A DNA stretch of 64,000 bases from Ypsolopha sequella (GCA_934047225.1 OW204012.1:11842001-11906000), one strand, 5' to 3'; positions 41,036 to 53,484 are shown, counted from the stretch's first letter. Notes: generated from the letters alone by a model not told the origin. Translations and numbers: made by a program.

Positions 41036-41754
41036 CAAGGAATCGAACTGTTTTTTTTTTTTGGTAGACTGCTGACGCCTTTACTGACACCTTTTACTCT
41101 TGTATTTTTTCTGAAATATGCATTACTTTCTGAGAAAAAAAAATTGAATTATTTTTTGTATTGAGAAAATAATTTTTCAGTAAATTACTTGAAAACTTTA
41201 TAATATTTATTTAAAATGAAACTTACTGCAGGTGATAGAAAAAATTACAGCCAACATTTTATTTCCTTGTACTTAACTGCGGAAATCTGCGCTTTTGGAA
41301 CTACAGGCACTTGAAAATATTTAATATAAAGGTTAAGGAATTGAAAATTTTTTCTGGTTTTACTATGACACTGCCCTAGATGGAATACTGTTACTTATCT
41401 ATACTGTGCCTTTAATATGTCATATTTATTATCTAATCTAAATATTACTATGTTGATGAACAAACGGCGTCTGAAAGTCTGAATAACTAACCATGTCAGA
41501 ATTTAACGTGACACTGGCAAAAAGTGGCGCTATAGGCGCTACGGAAAAAAAATCGACATATCTACTTCAGTAAATAATGTATTATTTCGATAAAATAGTA
41601 TATTACTTTTGGATACTTTTTCTAGGGATCTGTTAAAACAGAAATTCGGCTCGATAGAAATATTTATTGAAATTAGGTCCTTTTCGACACCAATTCTCCT
41701 GGTTTGAGAAATTAGAATGACATATACACTGCAACTATATTTTATTAGATGGGT
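41036..41754. repeat. mostly unassigned; part matches 58.8-59.0 kb
   Basis: 41525-41720 (CGCTACGGAAAAAAAATCGA, AGAATTGGTGTCG reversed) is the reverse of about 58840-59020. 41050-41520 shows nothing specific. Confidence 0.5.
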
Positions 41755-41778
41755 TTTAACGGTATCTAGGACCTGCGG

Positions 41779-42018
41779 GCCTATTATGTATCTCTAGTTG
41801 CCTTCTGGACTGGGTGTCTATTATCAAAAAACATAGATATACTATCGAATTCCGATGTCCTAAGGATATTTTGGCACTTGAAGTGACGACACAGATTGTT
41901 AATAGTTCAATACCCACTAAAGGCAATTTTGAAATTTCAGTTTTTATCTATGTTTTTGATGATAGGCACCTCGTTCAGTTGGCAACTAAAGATACAGAAT
42001 AGGGGGGCTGGTTAAACA
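41779..42018. repeat. partial copy of the 7112-7521 foldback
   Basis: GGCCTATTATGTATCTCTAG to ACAGAATAGGGGGGCTGG corresponds to 7298-7521. Followed by a reversed piece of repeat C (42050-42145). Confidence 0.7.
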
Positions 42019-42623
42019 AAATTTTGATAGCACCTTCAGTACATTTTTTATTAATATAAAACCGAGTTTTTGCTACTTTTCCACGAATCCGTCCCTGTCG
42101 CACTGAGGATCTTTTCGCATATGGAGTAACAGGGACGCTAAAACTGTTACATATCGCCTTAAAGTAGCAGCGGTCGCAAAAAAAAAATCTGGTATCACTT
42201 CTGACTCTGTACCGTTTACAAAACAGTCGCACATGCACTGGGCGTGAGAAAATTCACAATTTGTCACCTAAATCCCCTAAACAGTCACATAATGGGCCCG
42301 TTTATCGCACGCACAGACCGACACGCCTACTTATTATAGTTGTAATAATATAAATAGGCCAACAATAGGCCAAACGATTAGGCAGGCATCTGCCGTTTTG
42401 AGTTGACTTTTGATGGCCATGGGCTTAAATGAGTAAGGGTTTCCAATTTTTCGCGGATCCCTAATATTTCAAGGTATTGGATTGTCATATATACGTATAA
42501 CCCGACCGCTGATATATTATGTCAAATACTCAATAAACATTTACCCAAAAATGAAATACGTAGATGACGTTATAGTGGAGTAAATGGATTCGAAACAACC
42601 CCATTTTTTTTTGGTGTCCTTAA

Positions 42624-42973
42624 GGGGCCGGCGGAGCAATCCTAGTTCATACAAATGAAATACCAAAACCATTTGTAAATCATAGAAATTGTTAAGTTGC
42701 TTAGTATGTATTCATTCCGATTGCATTACAGAATATCTAGGTCCCCAAATATATGTATATTAAATAAGAACACTGATTTAAACATGAAATATGAGAAAAA
42801 TAAGCTTTCTATGAAAATTTTAAATTGCTTAAAACTAGTGTCGTTGCAAAATATATATTTGGTAACCTAGATATTCTGTAATCCAATCGGATCACACTAT
42901 CCTGAGAATATCTATGATTTACAAATGGTTTTGGTATTTAATTTGTATGAACTAGGGTTGCTAAGCCGACCTC
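42624..42973. mobile_element. TTAA-flanked MITE
   Basis: TTAA at 42620-42623 and 42974-42977. The ends (GGGGCCGGCGGAGCAATCCT and the reverse GAGGTCGGCTTAGCAACCCT) are imperfect inverted repeats. Inner arms are better conserved (CATTTGTAAATCATAGA). TTAA targets are typical of piggyBac, but no transposase is present. Confidence 0.65.
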
Positions 42974-43084
42974 TTAAGGCGACCCAAAAAAATGGCGTTT
43001 TTTAAAATCCATTTACTATTCTCGCGATTGGATGAAATTTTCTCGATAGAATTTAATTCCGAAAAGAGCTCTAAATTGTTTTTT

Positions 43085-43275
43085 TGCTAGAAAAGCAAGC
43101 AATTGATCAAGAATAACAATAAAAAAAATATGAAAAAATTTAAATATCACTTTGAAAAAAAAAAGTTTGTATAGGACATTTTCACTCTAGGGTAGACATT
43201 GTCTACCCTGGCGTCATACATTTTTTTTTTCAAAATGATATTGAAATTTTTTCATATTTTTTTTATTGTTTTTAA
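43085..43275. mobile_element. hairpin element ('CTCTAGGGTAGACA' core), copy 1
   Basis: Centre ACTCTAGGGTAGACATTGTC with A/T-rich arms (AATATGAAAAAATTTAAATA ...). A second copy at 59341-59612 has fuller ends. Flanked by repeat C fragments (42978-43085; 43490-43690). Confidence 0.65.
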
Positions 43276-43784
43276 TTTTGCACGTCATTTTAGACATGAT
43301 TGTAGTTTATATGATTTATTTGTTATTTAGGATGTGTAAAAAGCCCTAGAAAATGCTTTACAGCGAAACCGGTCGGGCATAATAAAGTTGTACGTAATAT
43401 GTGGATAAGTAAAAGTGTTTTTTAAAACAATTTTTTATTGTTGTTCTTGACCAATTGTTTGCTTTTCCAGCAAAAAGCTCTGTGCACGCCACTGATTTTT
43501 TCCTGTAATTCTGAAATCCTAACTAATTTCACTGTGAAATTGCATTCAAAATGTGGATATTATGTATTTGTAAAGTCTTTTTGAAAATCTTTTTGACAAA
43601 ATAGCTTAGTACATTTTATATTAATATAAAAATGCGGGTTTTTTCGCATATGGAGTAACAGGGACGCTAAAATTTTACATATCGCCTTAAGGTACAAAAG
43701 CTATTCCTCGAAATGGTTTTCGAATCGTATGTAAATATTGGCGAAAAAAAGAAGAGGCCAATTACTTAGTAAATATAAAAACCG

Positions 43785-44600
43785 GCCAAGTGCGAGTCAG
43801 ACACGCGTACCTAGGGTTCCGTATTGTGCATGATAAATTTAATTTTGTAACTATTTTTCGTGAATTTCTCAACCGCTTTATTTTTCCTATAATCTTTACG
43901 TAAACACGTATGACCATGATTTTTTTCATATTTTTCGGTCCACCAGTTTTGGAGAATACTTATTTTTATAGTTTTTCAAGGATTTCTCGAAATACATGCA
44001 ATTAAATATAGCCAAACTATACATTTTTAAAATAAATTTTTAATACTACAATTTGATACCCATATTGTATTTTCAAAAAATATATATATATTTGTTTTTC
44101 TTTATTTTATTTCTTTTTTTATATTCCTCATTTGTGCTCAACTTTTTTTAAATCGTTATAGTTTTCCTATGTTTTACAATCAGCTTTTTAATATCTGCAA
44201 TTTGATACCCATATTGTTATTTTTAGGATAATATTTTTTATTTTTCTCACTCTTGTTTTGGAAATATTTTGAATAATTTAAATTTTTTCATATTTTTTTT
44301 ACACCATTATATGTGGGTAAATTAATGCAATTTTCGTGCTAAATTTCATCTGTGTTACTACAAAAGGGTGTTTAAACGATGTTTAACTTTAGACAGTGTT
44401 TAAATCTGTTGCTGTCACTTTTTTACAATATGAAAGAAAAGGGGACAACAAAATATTTAAACACTGTCTAAAGTTAAACACCGTTTTGTAGTAATACCGC
44501 ATGTGTTTATCTTTAACAGTGCTGAAGTTATGAGGCTGTGACATGCGGACGGACGGAAGGAGGTTCCTTTTGTACCTTTTAGGTACTACGGAACCCTAAA
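43785..44600 (-). repeat. unit A repeat, reversed, with nested MITE
   Basis: CGGCCAAGTGCGAGTCAGAC at the left and GGTACTACGGAACCCTAAAA at the right: a near full-length copy in reverse, disrupted at 44352-44497 by a foldback. Confidence 0.75.
44352..44497. mobile_element. ~145 bp foldback MITE
   Basis: Inverted ends TTACTACAAAAGGGTGTTTA and the complement ending GGTGTTT...TTTTGTAGTAA. Inner arms TTTAACTTTAGACAGTGTTT are mirrored. It interrupts unit A between 'CATCTGTG' and 'GCATGTGTTTATC'. Confidence 0.75.
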
Positions 44601-45190
44601 AATGCTTCCAAAAACGACTTCTACTCGTTGTTGTTCCAACAAACAACAGTTACCGATACCAGCAGATGTGCCAGTAATCGGTAACACAACGCGTATTATT
44701 GTGTAATCCGTGGGCGTGGTCGCCGTGTGCGGCGTTACATGCGCAAACGCAGCAAGCTTACACTGATCTAGGGGGACGTAAGTATAAAGAGGACTTATTT
44801 ATTGCGTAAAAAGTCGTCGAACACAATCTTCAAGTCCGAAAATCTATAAATAAGTATAAACAAAAACATCGTCACGACATAAATCCCCGAGGGAGTGTCA
44901 GAGCAGCGGGTCTACCGCGTATTTCTGATTTGTATCAACTTCAAGCAAATGCATGCGAAATTCAACGCGTGCAAAAGAGATGGCATGTTAGGCGGGCGTC
45001 GTCGCGCGCACGTCAAATTTCAATCTCAAGTTGATGTTGATGAAAATCAGAATTACGCGGTAGACCCGCGGAGGTCTTTGCGAGTAATATAAGTATGGAT
45101 TGTGAATATGCAAGTTACAGTACACACTCGTACTGCCACGTTTCACCAACGATTATTATTTCCAAAACGCGAAGACGGATTACAAAATGT
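44601..45190. other. no supported gene
   Basis: The ORFs at 44895-45092 and 45095-45289 show no domain. Somewhat higher GC at 44690-44780 and 44980-45070. Possibly unique sequence. Confidence 0.35.
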
Positions 45191-45250
45191 GCCCCTCCAA
45201 GATTTGAACTCGCGACCTCTGGAAAGCTGTCAAACCAACTAGACCAGGGG
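45191..45250 (-). tRNA. truncated tRNA-like sequence (pseudogene or SINE head)
   Basis: Minus strand: CCCCTGGTCTAGTTGGTTTG (A-box-like TGGTCTAGTTGGT), then a shortened anticodon arm, then GAGGTCGCGAGTTCAAATCT (B-box-like) and a GGAGGGGC end that can pair with the CCCC start. At 60 bases it lacks about 12 bases of a normal tRNA. Confidence 0.5.
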
Positions 45251-47389
45251 TTCCCTAACTTATTAACGACGCGTCCCTATTCCACCTAAAAAAAAAAAAA
45301 ATTTGAATTTCGATTCATTTTCGTTTTGCAAAACATGGAACGCGGATATTTTGCAGTTGTCGTCCCATCAGCATGTATTATATATATATATAATACGAAA
45401 GATATTAACTCAACTGTCAAAGGGTCCAGTGATTATGCTTATTGTAAATAAAAAGTAGTAATGTCAAAAGTATTGACTAACATTTAAATAAGTATTTAGC
45501 AAATTAAATGTACAAAGGCTGATTTTTATTTACACAATTTTGTGTTAAATTAATAAAAACTTCCAATTTGCCTTAACTTAATTTAACATCCCGCTCAGCT
45601 GTCATATAAATGCTTTAGGGGTTTGTGACGTCCTGATGGCTTTGATCTCAATTAAACTTTGCACACATCTTCATATATCTTTCCTTTCCCCTCCACACCG
45701 CACTCCGACCCATCGCTCATCAAGAGGTGCATGATGGCGAGATATTCATAAAGCGCCGAATTTGTGAAATGGTTTCAGGTAAAAACTGTTTTCCATGAAA
45801 CGGTAACTGTTTATTTATAGAAAAGTATATAAACCTAGTCTTATTTACATGAACGACGTCTGTATTTCTCTTTTTTTATTTCTTTTTTTTATAGATAAAA
45901 ATTATACAACTTGCTATACTTTGCGTAAAAACGAGGCAATATTCACGATATCCCGAGAGCTGTATTATGATGGTGTTTCATAAAATTTTGCTTTTTGGAC
46001 TGTATAATACGTACGTAGATGTCGCTAGATAATACTTATGAAAAACAGTATAAAGAAAATAAGATGTTAACTTCACATTCAGTTTTTACCTTTTGTGTGA
46101 AATTTGAGAAAAATCCAGGCGTGAAGGGGCCTCTTAAGCCCAAAAGTCAAGCTGCGCGTTTGTTTTTTGTTTGTTTGTCCTTTTTGTTGTTAGTGCTGTT
46201 ACTTCTTATTCAGGTATTCTTCAAAAAAGCCGTTGCAATACTTATGTACCTCGAACGATTAATAAATCTGCTAACAACAAAAAGGACAAACCTTAATAAA
46301 AGGGCTTGCGGGGGCGTGGCAGGGACTTAGCGCAAAATAAGGGCGCGATTCACTATGAAAACGATATTTTGTTAGTTGTTTTGCTTGTTTGGATTTTGTT
46401 AGGACCTTTATTAAGGTTCCATACCCAAAGGGTGCAAAACAGAAGCCTTCACTGTCTGTCTGTCTATCTGTCTGTCTGTCTGTCTGCCAAAGGGTCTACA
46501 GTTTGAGCTGTTACAGGTATCCACTTGAAATTTTCATAGAATTCGTTTTACTGTGTCCTCTATCACGACAAACACTTATACTATAAAAAAATCATACACA
46601 GCATTTTCGAAAAAGTAGCATTTTTTAACGTTACCATGTGTACGGTACGTATACCGCACAATATCGCTAACTCATCAAACAGCGCGACCACAGTTCAGTT
46701 CACGTTTGAGCCTACATCACGGCCATAGATAAGTATAATGTATTACGGCGGACGCGCTCTCACCTCCCATATCAGTTATCAATATCAATACCTTATCAAT
46801 ATTATCTATAGTGGACACCTAGACTTATCATTTAACAACCCCAAGGGCTCCACCCACAGGGATGGCGTGACACAAATTTTATTTGGGAACCTCTGTCGCA
46901 ACTTTTTGGAATAACGTAGTATTACCTAGTTAGTAAACATACGCGGCGCACACATAGATTCACCCGTCTTCACACAGCCAAAAGAACACCGTATTTCTAT
47001 GACGCTTAGATGTAAAATACCAAACACGTCATGGCACTGTGCCAATGTGTGTAAAGAGCCATGACCAGCGGCCGCACTATGACACAATTAGGTCCGTGTT
47101 GATAATGTTTGGAAAAATATTGCGGCGCACGAAGGTGAAAAATCCATAAAAGCTGGTCGAAACCTAAAAACGTAAAAATTCTCGAAACACGTCAAAAATA
47201 ATTTAAATTACTACCTGAATAAACAATGAAAAGGTTCACAGCAATTAGGGCTACCTGAAAAACGGGTTATAATTTTTACATCAGTCCAAAGTTGAACTTG
47301 TTCAAAATTGGATGTGTTTACGACAATTTTAAGTCTTGCGTTTATTAATTTCTTACTCGGAAGTTTTAGTGAAAGTTTGTGTTTTTGCG
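45251..47389. other. no supported gene; one microsatellite
   Basis: Contains a TCTG microsatellite at about 46456-46490 next to a unit-A-like GGTTCCATACCCAAAGGG. An inverted pair around GTCCTTTTTGTTGTTAG spans about 46178-46290. The 46019-46330 ORF has a hydrophobic stretch 'LFFVCLSFLLLVLLLLIQVFF' (about 21 residues) but no family I recognise. 46600-47100 is a mixed, possibly unique region. Confidence 0.35.
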
Positions 47390-48484
47390 ATGGATTCTAC
47401 TCCAGAAGGTAATTACCTATTTTTTATTATTTATTTTAGATACTCAATGACTTTTTTTTAAACATTAATGCCACTAAAACGACGTGAAAATGATTTTTTT
47501 CTGCTTAGTAATTTTCATGAAATGATAAAGTTGAGTTTCCTGGCACATCCGGCTTTAATGTTAACATTGTTACAAAAAGTAATCATTAGTCTTGCTAAAA
47601 CCACTGAAAATTTTCCCGTCCGAAACCGTCGCCTTAACAAACATTTTATTTTATTAGTCATGTTTGCTAATTTTTGTTTTTTAATTGTTTTAGGATCGAC
47701 TAACGAAGAAGCCTGTTTTAGCAGATACACTATTGTCAGCTATTATAGGGAGTATGCTTCTCGATAGCATCACGAAAAACGGACATACTTGCAAGAAAAG
47801 ATGAAAAAAGTCTCTATGTGTTACCGATTTTTCACACGAAACCAAGTGGTTGTTAACAAGATTAGTGTCGGATTACAACACCAAACTCCAACAAGCACAT
47901 GACAATTTTACAGGGTGCGCCAACAAAAACAAAAATTGGTTCAATGCCTATGCTACTTTCCCTGTTGTGCATTCAGCCCACAACCAAGGAGGTGGCCGAC
48001 CTTCCAAGAAGTTCGAAGAAACCAGTGATCGCTCAAAGATTTTTGGGAAAAACTTGGTCTACATAATATAGACAAACCAAGGCAGGGTGGAGGGGTGTCT
48101 ACAGATGGAAACACGGCTTGAAATATGTTTCAGCATGCAGAGGAAGTAACTGAAATATCTAGTATCAGCTTGAATCTCTTAAATCGACTTCATTCAATTT
48201 TGAAGTTCATGGCAAGTGGATATAAAATAAATGCTGCCAAATTTAAGATTTTCTGCTTGAAAACAGCATGTACTTTTGTGTTTCATTATCCATGGTTTAA
48301 CATGCCTACGACGTTCCACAAAATACTGTTCTATGGCTTAAGCATAATTGAAACTTCGGAAGTAGCTATTGCTCAAGAGAGCAGAAACAAAGATGTGAGA
48401 AAATACAGGGAGCAATTTTCCAAATTTTTTTTTTCGAAAGCAGTGTATGGTAAACACGTATCAAAGACTAATGGTGTCATCTGA
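47390..48484 (+). pseudogene. Transib-like transposase remnant, internally deleted
   Basis: Two plus-strand pieces. 47850-48071 has an N-terminal-type 'GGGRPSKKFEETSDRSK' block. 48125-48484 has 'FHYPWFNMPTTFHKILFYGL' and 'AIAQESRNKDVRKYREQFSK'. In Transib transposases the late region reads (Y/F)PWxxMPxTxHKxLxHG...EAxEARNKxxxxYRxxxxRK, and it aligns with the RAG1 segment holding its last catalytic Glu. A 'GGGVSTDGNTA' link at about 48090 precedes it. The central catalytic part is missing, and stops fall between. A possible start ATGGATTCTACTCCAGAAG with a GTAATT donor lies at 47390. Assignment is by motif memory only. Confidence 0.55.
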
Positions 48485-49766
48485 CCCTTTTATAAGTAAT
48501 CTAAGAAAACTTTTCTACCTTTGTTTCAAAGTGTGTTAAATTTATTAGAGGATCCTGAAATTGACACTGTATAATAAACTAAACATAATTATATATTTTT
48601 TTTGATTATGAAAGACTTGCATTTCATTTTTGTATATTATTTATCTGTATGAAATTAAGGGGGAAGGGAGTTAGTGTAAGAGAAAGGAGGGGATAGTTAT
48701 TTTTTAACACTATTAGGTATATTTTTAGATCCATATGAATTGTTACCCAAAAGCTAACCACTCCAGCTCATTTTTGACCCATTTTAGCAGAGGTAGAAGG
48801 ATATTTGGTATTTTCCTCTGCCCACACTATCTCTCTATCCCTATAATTGGACCAGGAACAATCTTTCACCCAACTAATGACAAATTTGAAAAAAATAGGT
48901 TTTGGCCAGCTTTTTGGGATTTTTCACCTCTGTGCGGCGTTAATATTCTAACTCAATCTGTGACACTCTTTATAACCTGCAATGGACAAAATATTGTCTA
49001 ATTTCAACGCTACTCGCTACAATGCTCAATATTTCATGGTAAGGTTGAAATTTTATTTACCGCGAGGTTTATTCTGTAAATATCACAGTAAATAAATGTT
49101 CAAATTACTTACGAGTGAAGTGAAATTCCTTTGGATGTCTTATTTGTGTTATTTGAAGAGTTAGAACAATTTGTCACGCTGCAATACACCATTTTTACAA
49201 TATGTTTGTTCTAACGCGTTCGGTTGAGAAATGAGAGGCCCGCGGGTTATGTGTTGACGTATTGATCATATCGATGCGTCGCAGTCACGGCTTTCATGGC
49301 CTTTCTATTCCTATTAATAGTTCTGTGGCTCCACCCTACACCTTGTCCCCCTTTTATCTCCGAAAAATATGAAAAAAATCATGGTAATAAGTTATCACAA
49401 AAAGATTACAGGAAAATTATAGCGGGTAAGATTGTTTTTGGCGCATTAATGTTTTACCATAAAAAAATAGAGTTCCCTACCCATAGTGTGTGGTGGTACG
49501 GACTCTTTGTGCCCGAGTCCGACTCTCACTTGCCCAAATTTTTATTTACCTAATATGTTTTGAAAAAAAAAAGCAGCACTTGTCAATCTTGAGAACCGGT
49601 TTCGAATCAACGTCGCTTGCAGCACAGGTTGTAGATACTGACAGTTACCTAATTCTTCTGAAACCACGAACCAGCAGACCAGGTAAACGTAACGAAGATT
49701 TTTGTCGGGGGCGGTTGTTCAGGGATGCAATTTTGTAAGAAAATTATATTCATTCAAATAACGGTT
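48485..49766. other. decayed repeat, no gene
   Basis: 49290-49530 resembles unit A ('TTTATCTCCGAAAAATATGA', 'CCGAGTCCGACTCTCACTTG'). The rest is unassigned. Confidence 0.4.
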
Positions 49767-50110
49767 TCAACTGCTGTTACTATTGAAGTCGGTTACTATT
49801 TTTTTGTTAAAAGTTTATTTTATCTCGATAGAATTTAATTAAGAAAAGAGCTCTAAATTGTTTTATTTTTTCCTGTAATTCTGAAATCCTAACTAATTTA
49901 ATTGTGAAATTGCATTCAAAATGTGGATATTATGTATTTGTAAAGTCTCCTTGAAAATCTTTTTAACAAAATAGCTTAGTACATTTTATAAAAAAACAAA
50001 TTTTTGCTACTTTTCCACGCATCCGTCCCACTCGCACTGAGGGTTTTTTCGCATATGGAGTAACAGGGACGCTAAAACTTTTACGTAGCGCCTTAATGCT
50101 TTTGCTCGGT
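49767..50110. repeat. hairpin-element fragment, then repeat C fragment
   Basis: 49767-49825 is one end of the long-hairpin element (CTGCTGTTACTATTGAAGTC). 49826-50100 consists of repeat C pieces (AGCTCTAAATTGTTTTATTT; TCCCACTCGCACTGAGGGTT). Confidence 0.75.
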
Positions 50111-50590
50111 TTTTATTTGTGAAACGAGGGGCTACCCTAGTTCGTATTATGGATATGTAGTAGATATTCTTTTATTTAGGGAACTTTATGTCAATGACAA
50201 TAAAATAAATTGTTACGCTAATCATTCATATCTAACGCACAAAATGTCAAAAGGCAATCCGATAACACTTTTGTGCATTTGACAGGCCATTCACTAGTGC
50301 TGCTTTTGTAGAATAAATCGCAAAACTAGCAAACAATTTTGAATTTTATTGCCATCTATTAAGAACTCTTTGAAGCATCTATTTTAAGCAACATTTCTTG
50401 CAAGGTCAGTGATCTCCCAAGACAGATATTTAACTAACTTGTTTTCTTATCTCCCAGGTAATAGAGTTGAAATTGCTTTGGGAATTAACCGTATCTTTGG
50501 ACATTTTAGACTCAAGATGTTATAAATGTATTAGGGCTGGACACGCCCCTTAAGACGGCCCTTTTGAAGTGAACCGGGTGACTCTACTTT
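50111..50590. other. no recognisable feature
   Basis: AT-rich sequence with no ORF of note and no match in the window. Confidence 0.4.
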
Positions 50591-50594
50591 TGGG

Positions 50595-50760
50595 TAACGT
50601 TCCTAAACGCCTTGGTAAATGTAAAATTCAAACTGTCAAAGTGACTTTTACATTTCTGACAAGGTTTATGAACTGTTCGTTTTCACTCGGGTTGTTGTGG
50701 AACGGGTGACAGTTTATTTTTCCCTTTACCCCGGTGTTTAGGAACGCTACCTTAGTAGGT
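50595..50760. mobile_element. short foldback
   Basis: GGTAACGTTCCTAAACGCC at the left and GGTGTTTAGGAACGCTACC at the right are inverted repeats enclosing ~120 bp with a CACTCGGGTTG motif. TSD not determined. Confidence 0.6.
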
Positions 50761-50804
50761 AAACGAAAAGGAAAGTAAAGTGCATCTCTTTTTGTGTACC
50801 AACA

Positions 50805-51546
50805 ATAGTAGTTTATGCTACAAGGGCGAATAGCGAGTGTTTTAAACGTAACCGAGTAATTTATTGCTCTTACGCCCGTGTATCATACTACGTTTTTCAA
50901 TGCAAAGTGTGAAGAAATAAAACAAATATAATCTTTTGAACTTTAAATTATGATAGGCTCAAAAGGACTGTATCCAGAGCCGTTAAACAGTGGAAAAAAA
51001 ATCAAAATTTATGGTACACAGGAAAGGTTGCAGGTTAGCCAACCATAGTAAATAAATAAAAAAAAAAATAATAATAAAGCCCTAGGGCAAAATAATCGAC
51101 TTTCTGTTCGGTTTTGATTCATAAAAAGTGGGCCTTTACGAGCACTTGCATTAAAAAAACATTTTCAATGCATGTGCTCGTAAAGGCCCACTTTTTATGC
51201 ATCAAAACCGAACAGAAAGTCGATTATTTTGCCCTAGGGCTTTTTTTTTTTTATTCGTTTGCAATGGTTGGCTAACCTGCAGCCTTTCCTGTCTACCATA
51301 GATGTTATACTTTTTTTTTCCACTGTTTAACGGCTCTGGATACAATCCTTTTGAGCCAATCATAATTGAAAGTTCACAAGATTATATTTGTTTTAATTTC
51401 CTCACCTATGCATTGAAAAACGTAGTATGATACACGGGCGTAAAAGCAATAAATTACTCGGTTACGTTTAAAACACTCTCTACGCTCGTGTTTTAAATCG
51501 TCCTCGTAATTTATTCCTTTTCACCCTAGTAGTATAAACTACTATT
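50805..51546. mobile_element. ~740 bp perfect-style palindrome (foldback element)
   Basis: Two arms of about 350 bp meet near 51160 (GCACTTGCATTAAAAAAACA / TTTTCAATGCATGTGC). The outer ends are AGTAGTTTATGCTACAAGGG and its complement. Arms share ATAAATGTTATAC-, AACGGCTCTGGATAC- and TGATACACGGGCGTAA-type blocks. One arm lacks ~35 bp near the outer end (around 50830). Half copies: 1043-1607 and 40280-40690. Confidence 0.88.
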
Positions 51547-51723
51547 ATAAGCCTTCATACGCTTCTCCAAAGCTTTTCACCGAAATGCTAAAGCCATTTA
51601 TTTAACTTTGCCGTGGTGTCCAAACTGGATGACGATGGTACCACACCGTATAAATTATATGTACAGTTTCTGAACATATGTTTAATGAAATAAAACCCAA
51701 AAAATATATTTCACACGTTAAAT

Positions 51724-51841
51724 TTTATTACGAACCTACATGTTGTTATTTCATTAATTTATCACACTAGGTATACGTTAGGCAATATGTACATTTTTCA
51801 ATTATTTATCTACATTTCATTTCATTTACAACAATTTTATT
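51724..51841 (-). promoter_or_regulatory. candidate polyadenylation signals of unplugged
   Basis: AATAAA on the minus strand at 51841-51836 (55 bases after the stop codon) and 51729-51724. Either would give a short 3' UTR. Which is used cannot be told from sequence. Confidence 0.5.
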
Positions 51842-51895
51842 AGAATCAATTCTGGTCCTTTTTAAACAAATAAAATACAAAAATCAATCAAATAA

Positions 51896-52321
51896 TTAGC
51901 TCGGATGGCGGCCATTTTGGAAATGCCTAAGGTTAGCTGCTTGGCTCATTGTTGCCAACCTAGCGGACAAACTAGCGTCATACATAGTGTTGGGATGTCG
52001 ATTCAACATTAACGGTTCGCCACGGTTTTCTACCGGTAAATCAGGCGGCTGCATTTTCGTTGCACTTAAAAATGCTGAAGTCTGAGATTGCAGTAAGCTT
52101 CCTGGTAAGGGCTGGGTGGTTCTATCTAGGCGAAATTGGAGTCCATTTTGTTTTTCCATCTGGTGGTGTTGAGTTCGTACCGCGAATCGGTTTACGTGAA
52201 CCGGTATTGGTACCACAATTTTTGTACCAGAACTGTTTTTCCCGCTCGCGTGGCTGCCTGATGCGAGACCCGCTTTCACTCTTTTCCATTTTGCTCGACG
52301 ATTTTGGAACCATATTTTTAC
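51896..52321 (-). CDS. unpg: unplugged / Gbx homeobox, last exon
   Basis: Starts right after a TTTTTTGTTTCAG acceptor (AG at 52323-52322) and runs 141 codons to a stop. It opens with VKIWFQNRRAKWKRVKAG: homeodomain residues 45-60, with Gln50 and Asn51 (recognition helix). Next comes 'GTKIVVPIPVHVNRFAVRTQ', a conserved tail of Gbx/unplugged proteins, then a low-complexity C-terminus ending QNGRHPS. The phase-0 junction joins the CAG codon at 54620-54618. Gbx-class proteins are nuclear transcription factors; in Drosophila unpg marks tracheal and neuroblast lineages. Confidence 0.93.
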   Translation of the reverse strand, partial: VKIWFQNRRAKWKRVKAGLASGSHASGKNSSGTKIVVPIPVHVNRFAVRTQHHQMEKQNGLQFRLDRTTQPLPGSLLQSQTSAFLSATKMQPPDLPVENRGEPLMLNRHPNTMYDASLSARLATMSQAANLRHFQNGRHPS

Positions 52322-52516
52322 CTGAAACAAAAAAATATGTTTAGCTACAACGAGACATTTTCTTTCTTCTATTGGCGCCAGTTATTGGTACTATCGTTAA
52401 TGCCCTTGAGCATTTGACCTCTAAACGACAACTCCTAAAGCGAGGAAAAAGAGTGAGAATTCGCTAGCCGCGCAAGTAGCACAGCGCAACGCAAGCGGTA
52501 AAAACCAGCCTATAGT

Positions 52517-52933
52517 CAGGGTTGGATTCAGACCCTCGGAAAATTTTTGTCTATGGAAATTAAAAATATACTACTTGGCTAAAATTATACTACGTTTCTT
52601 TTTTCGTCAATTTTTGTTTTGAATTGTAAATATAGCCTATTTGTTGGGAAATTTTTTAAAAAATGTACTAAAAATATTCATAATGTAATAAAATAGCATA
52701 TTTGTAAGTGAAATTTCAAAAAAAATTACTAAGATATCCATAACGCACAGAAATTCCCTATATTGTAGAGTAAATGTTAAAAAGCAAAACTTCTCAACCA
52801 ATAAAACAAGTCGGTCGGCCTGAAGATAAAAATATGGTATTTTTACGTAGTATAGTTCCATTACGATACTACATACTACATGTCATGAAAATATGGTACA
52901 AATAGTATAATTATACTACGAAATCCAACCCTG
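52517..52933. mobile_element. hAT-like MITE in the unplugged intron
   Basis: 417 bp, CAGGGTTGG ... CCAACCCTG. Perfect 8 bp TSD CCTATAGT at 52509-52516 and 52934-52941. Sister copy of 383-782. Confidence 0.92.
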
Positions 52934-53484
52934 CCTATAGTGCAGTTTCCGGTTGTCTGACGTTTTGACGTTTCGTTTGTCGGTGAAGTGCTGTCCGTCA
53001 TCATCATTTCTGTTGGAGAACGCCGAGACGAACGATCATTACTTTGAAAGTGCGTCGCTGTATCGAACTTACCGCGTTTCTCGACCAAGTAATCCGAATC
53101 TATCCGTCTGATCGTTGGTTGTTTCCTGTTAATTTGTTTGCAACAGTGAAAATAGACGTCTGTACTAAACAACCGAACTATTATTTTGAGGTTATCGCCA
53201 TGTCTGACACATCTGACAACGAACCTTCCTTCCCGCCTTCGTCAGATATATGTATGTTTTGGAGGTTAAGATATAAAATATTTGATCATTTGTAAACATA
53301 CAATCCTTAACGGAGATATGATTAATTACATTAATATATTTCCCAGAATTTTCCGGGGGCTAGTTTGGGCAGCAAATTGAGCTAAATATACGTAATCGAC
53401 CATATCACTCACGCACTCAACTCATTAACACCTTCTCTCAAACACAAATTGTTAAGTTCAGGACATGTCTGTCCTTAACTTTAT

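Noticed and set aside
46019..46330. ORF with a 20-residue hydrophobic stretch as a membrane protein gene
   Set aside because: No homology recognised, no supporting splice or promoter signals, and an inverted repeat runs through it.
53044..53295. Possible extra exon in the unplugged intron
   Set aside because: It is on the plus strand, the minus ORF there (52876-53172) has no Gbx-like sequence, and the two flanking homeobox exons join in frame without it.
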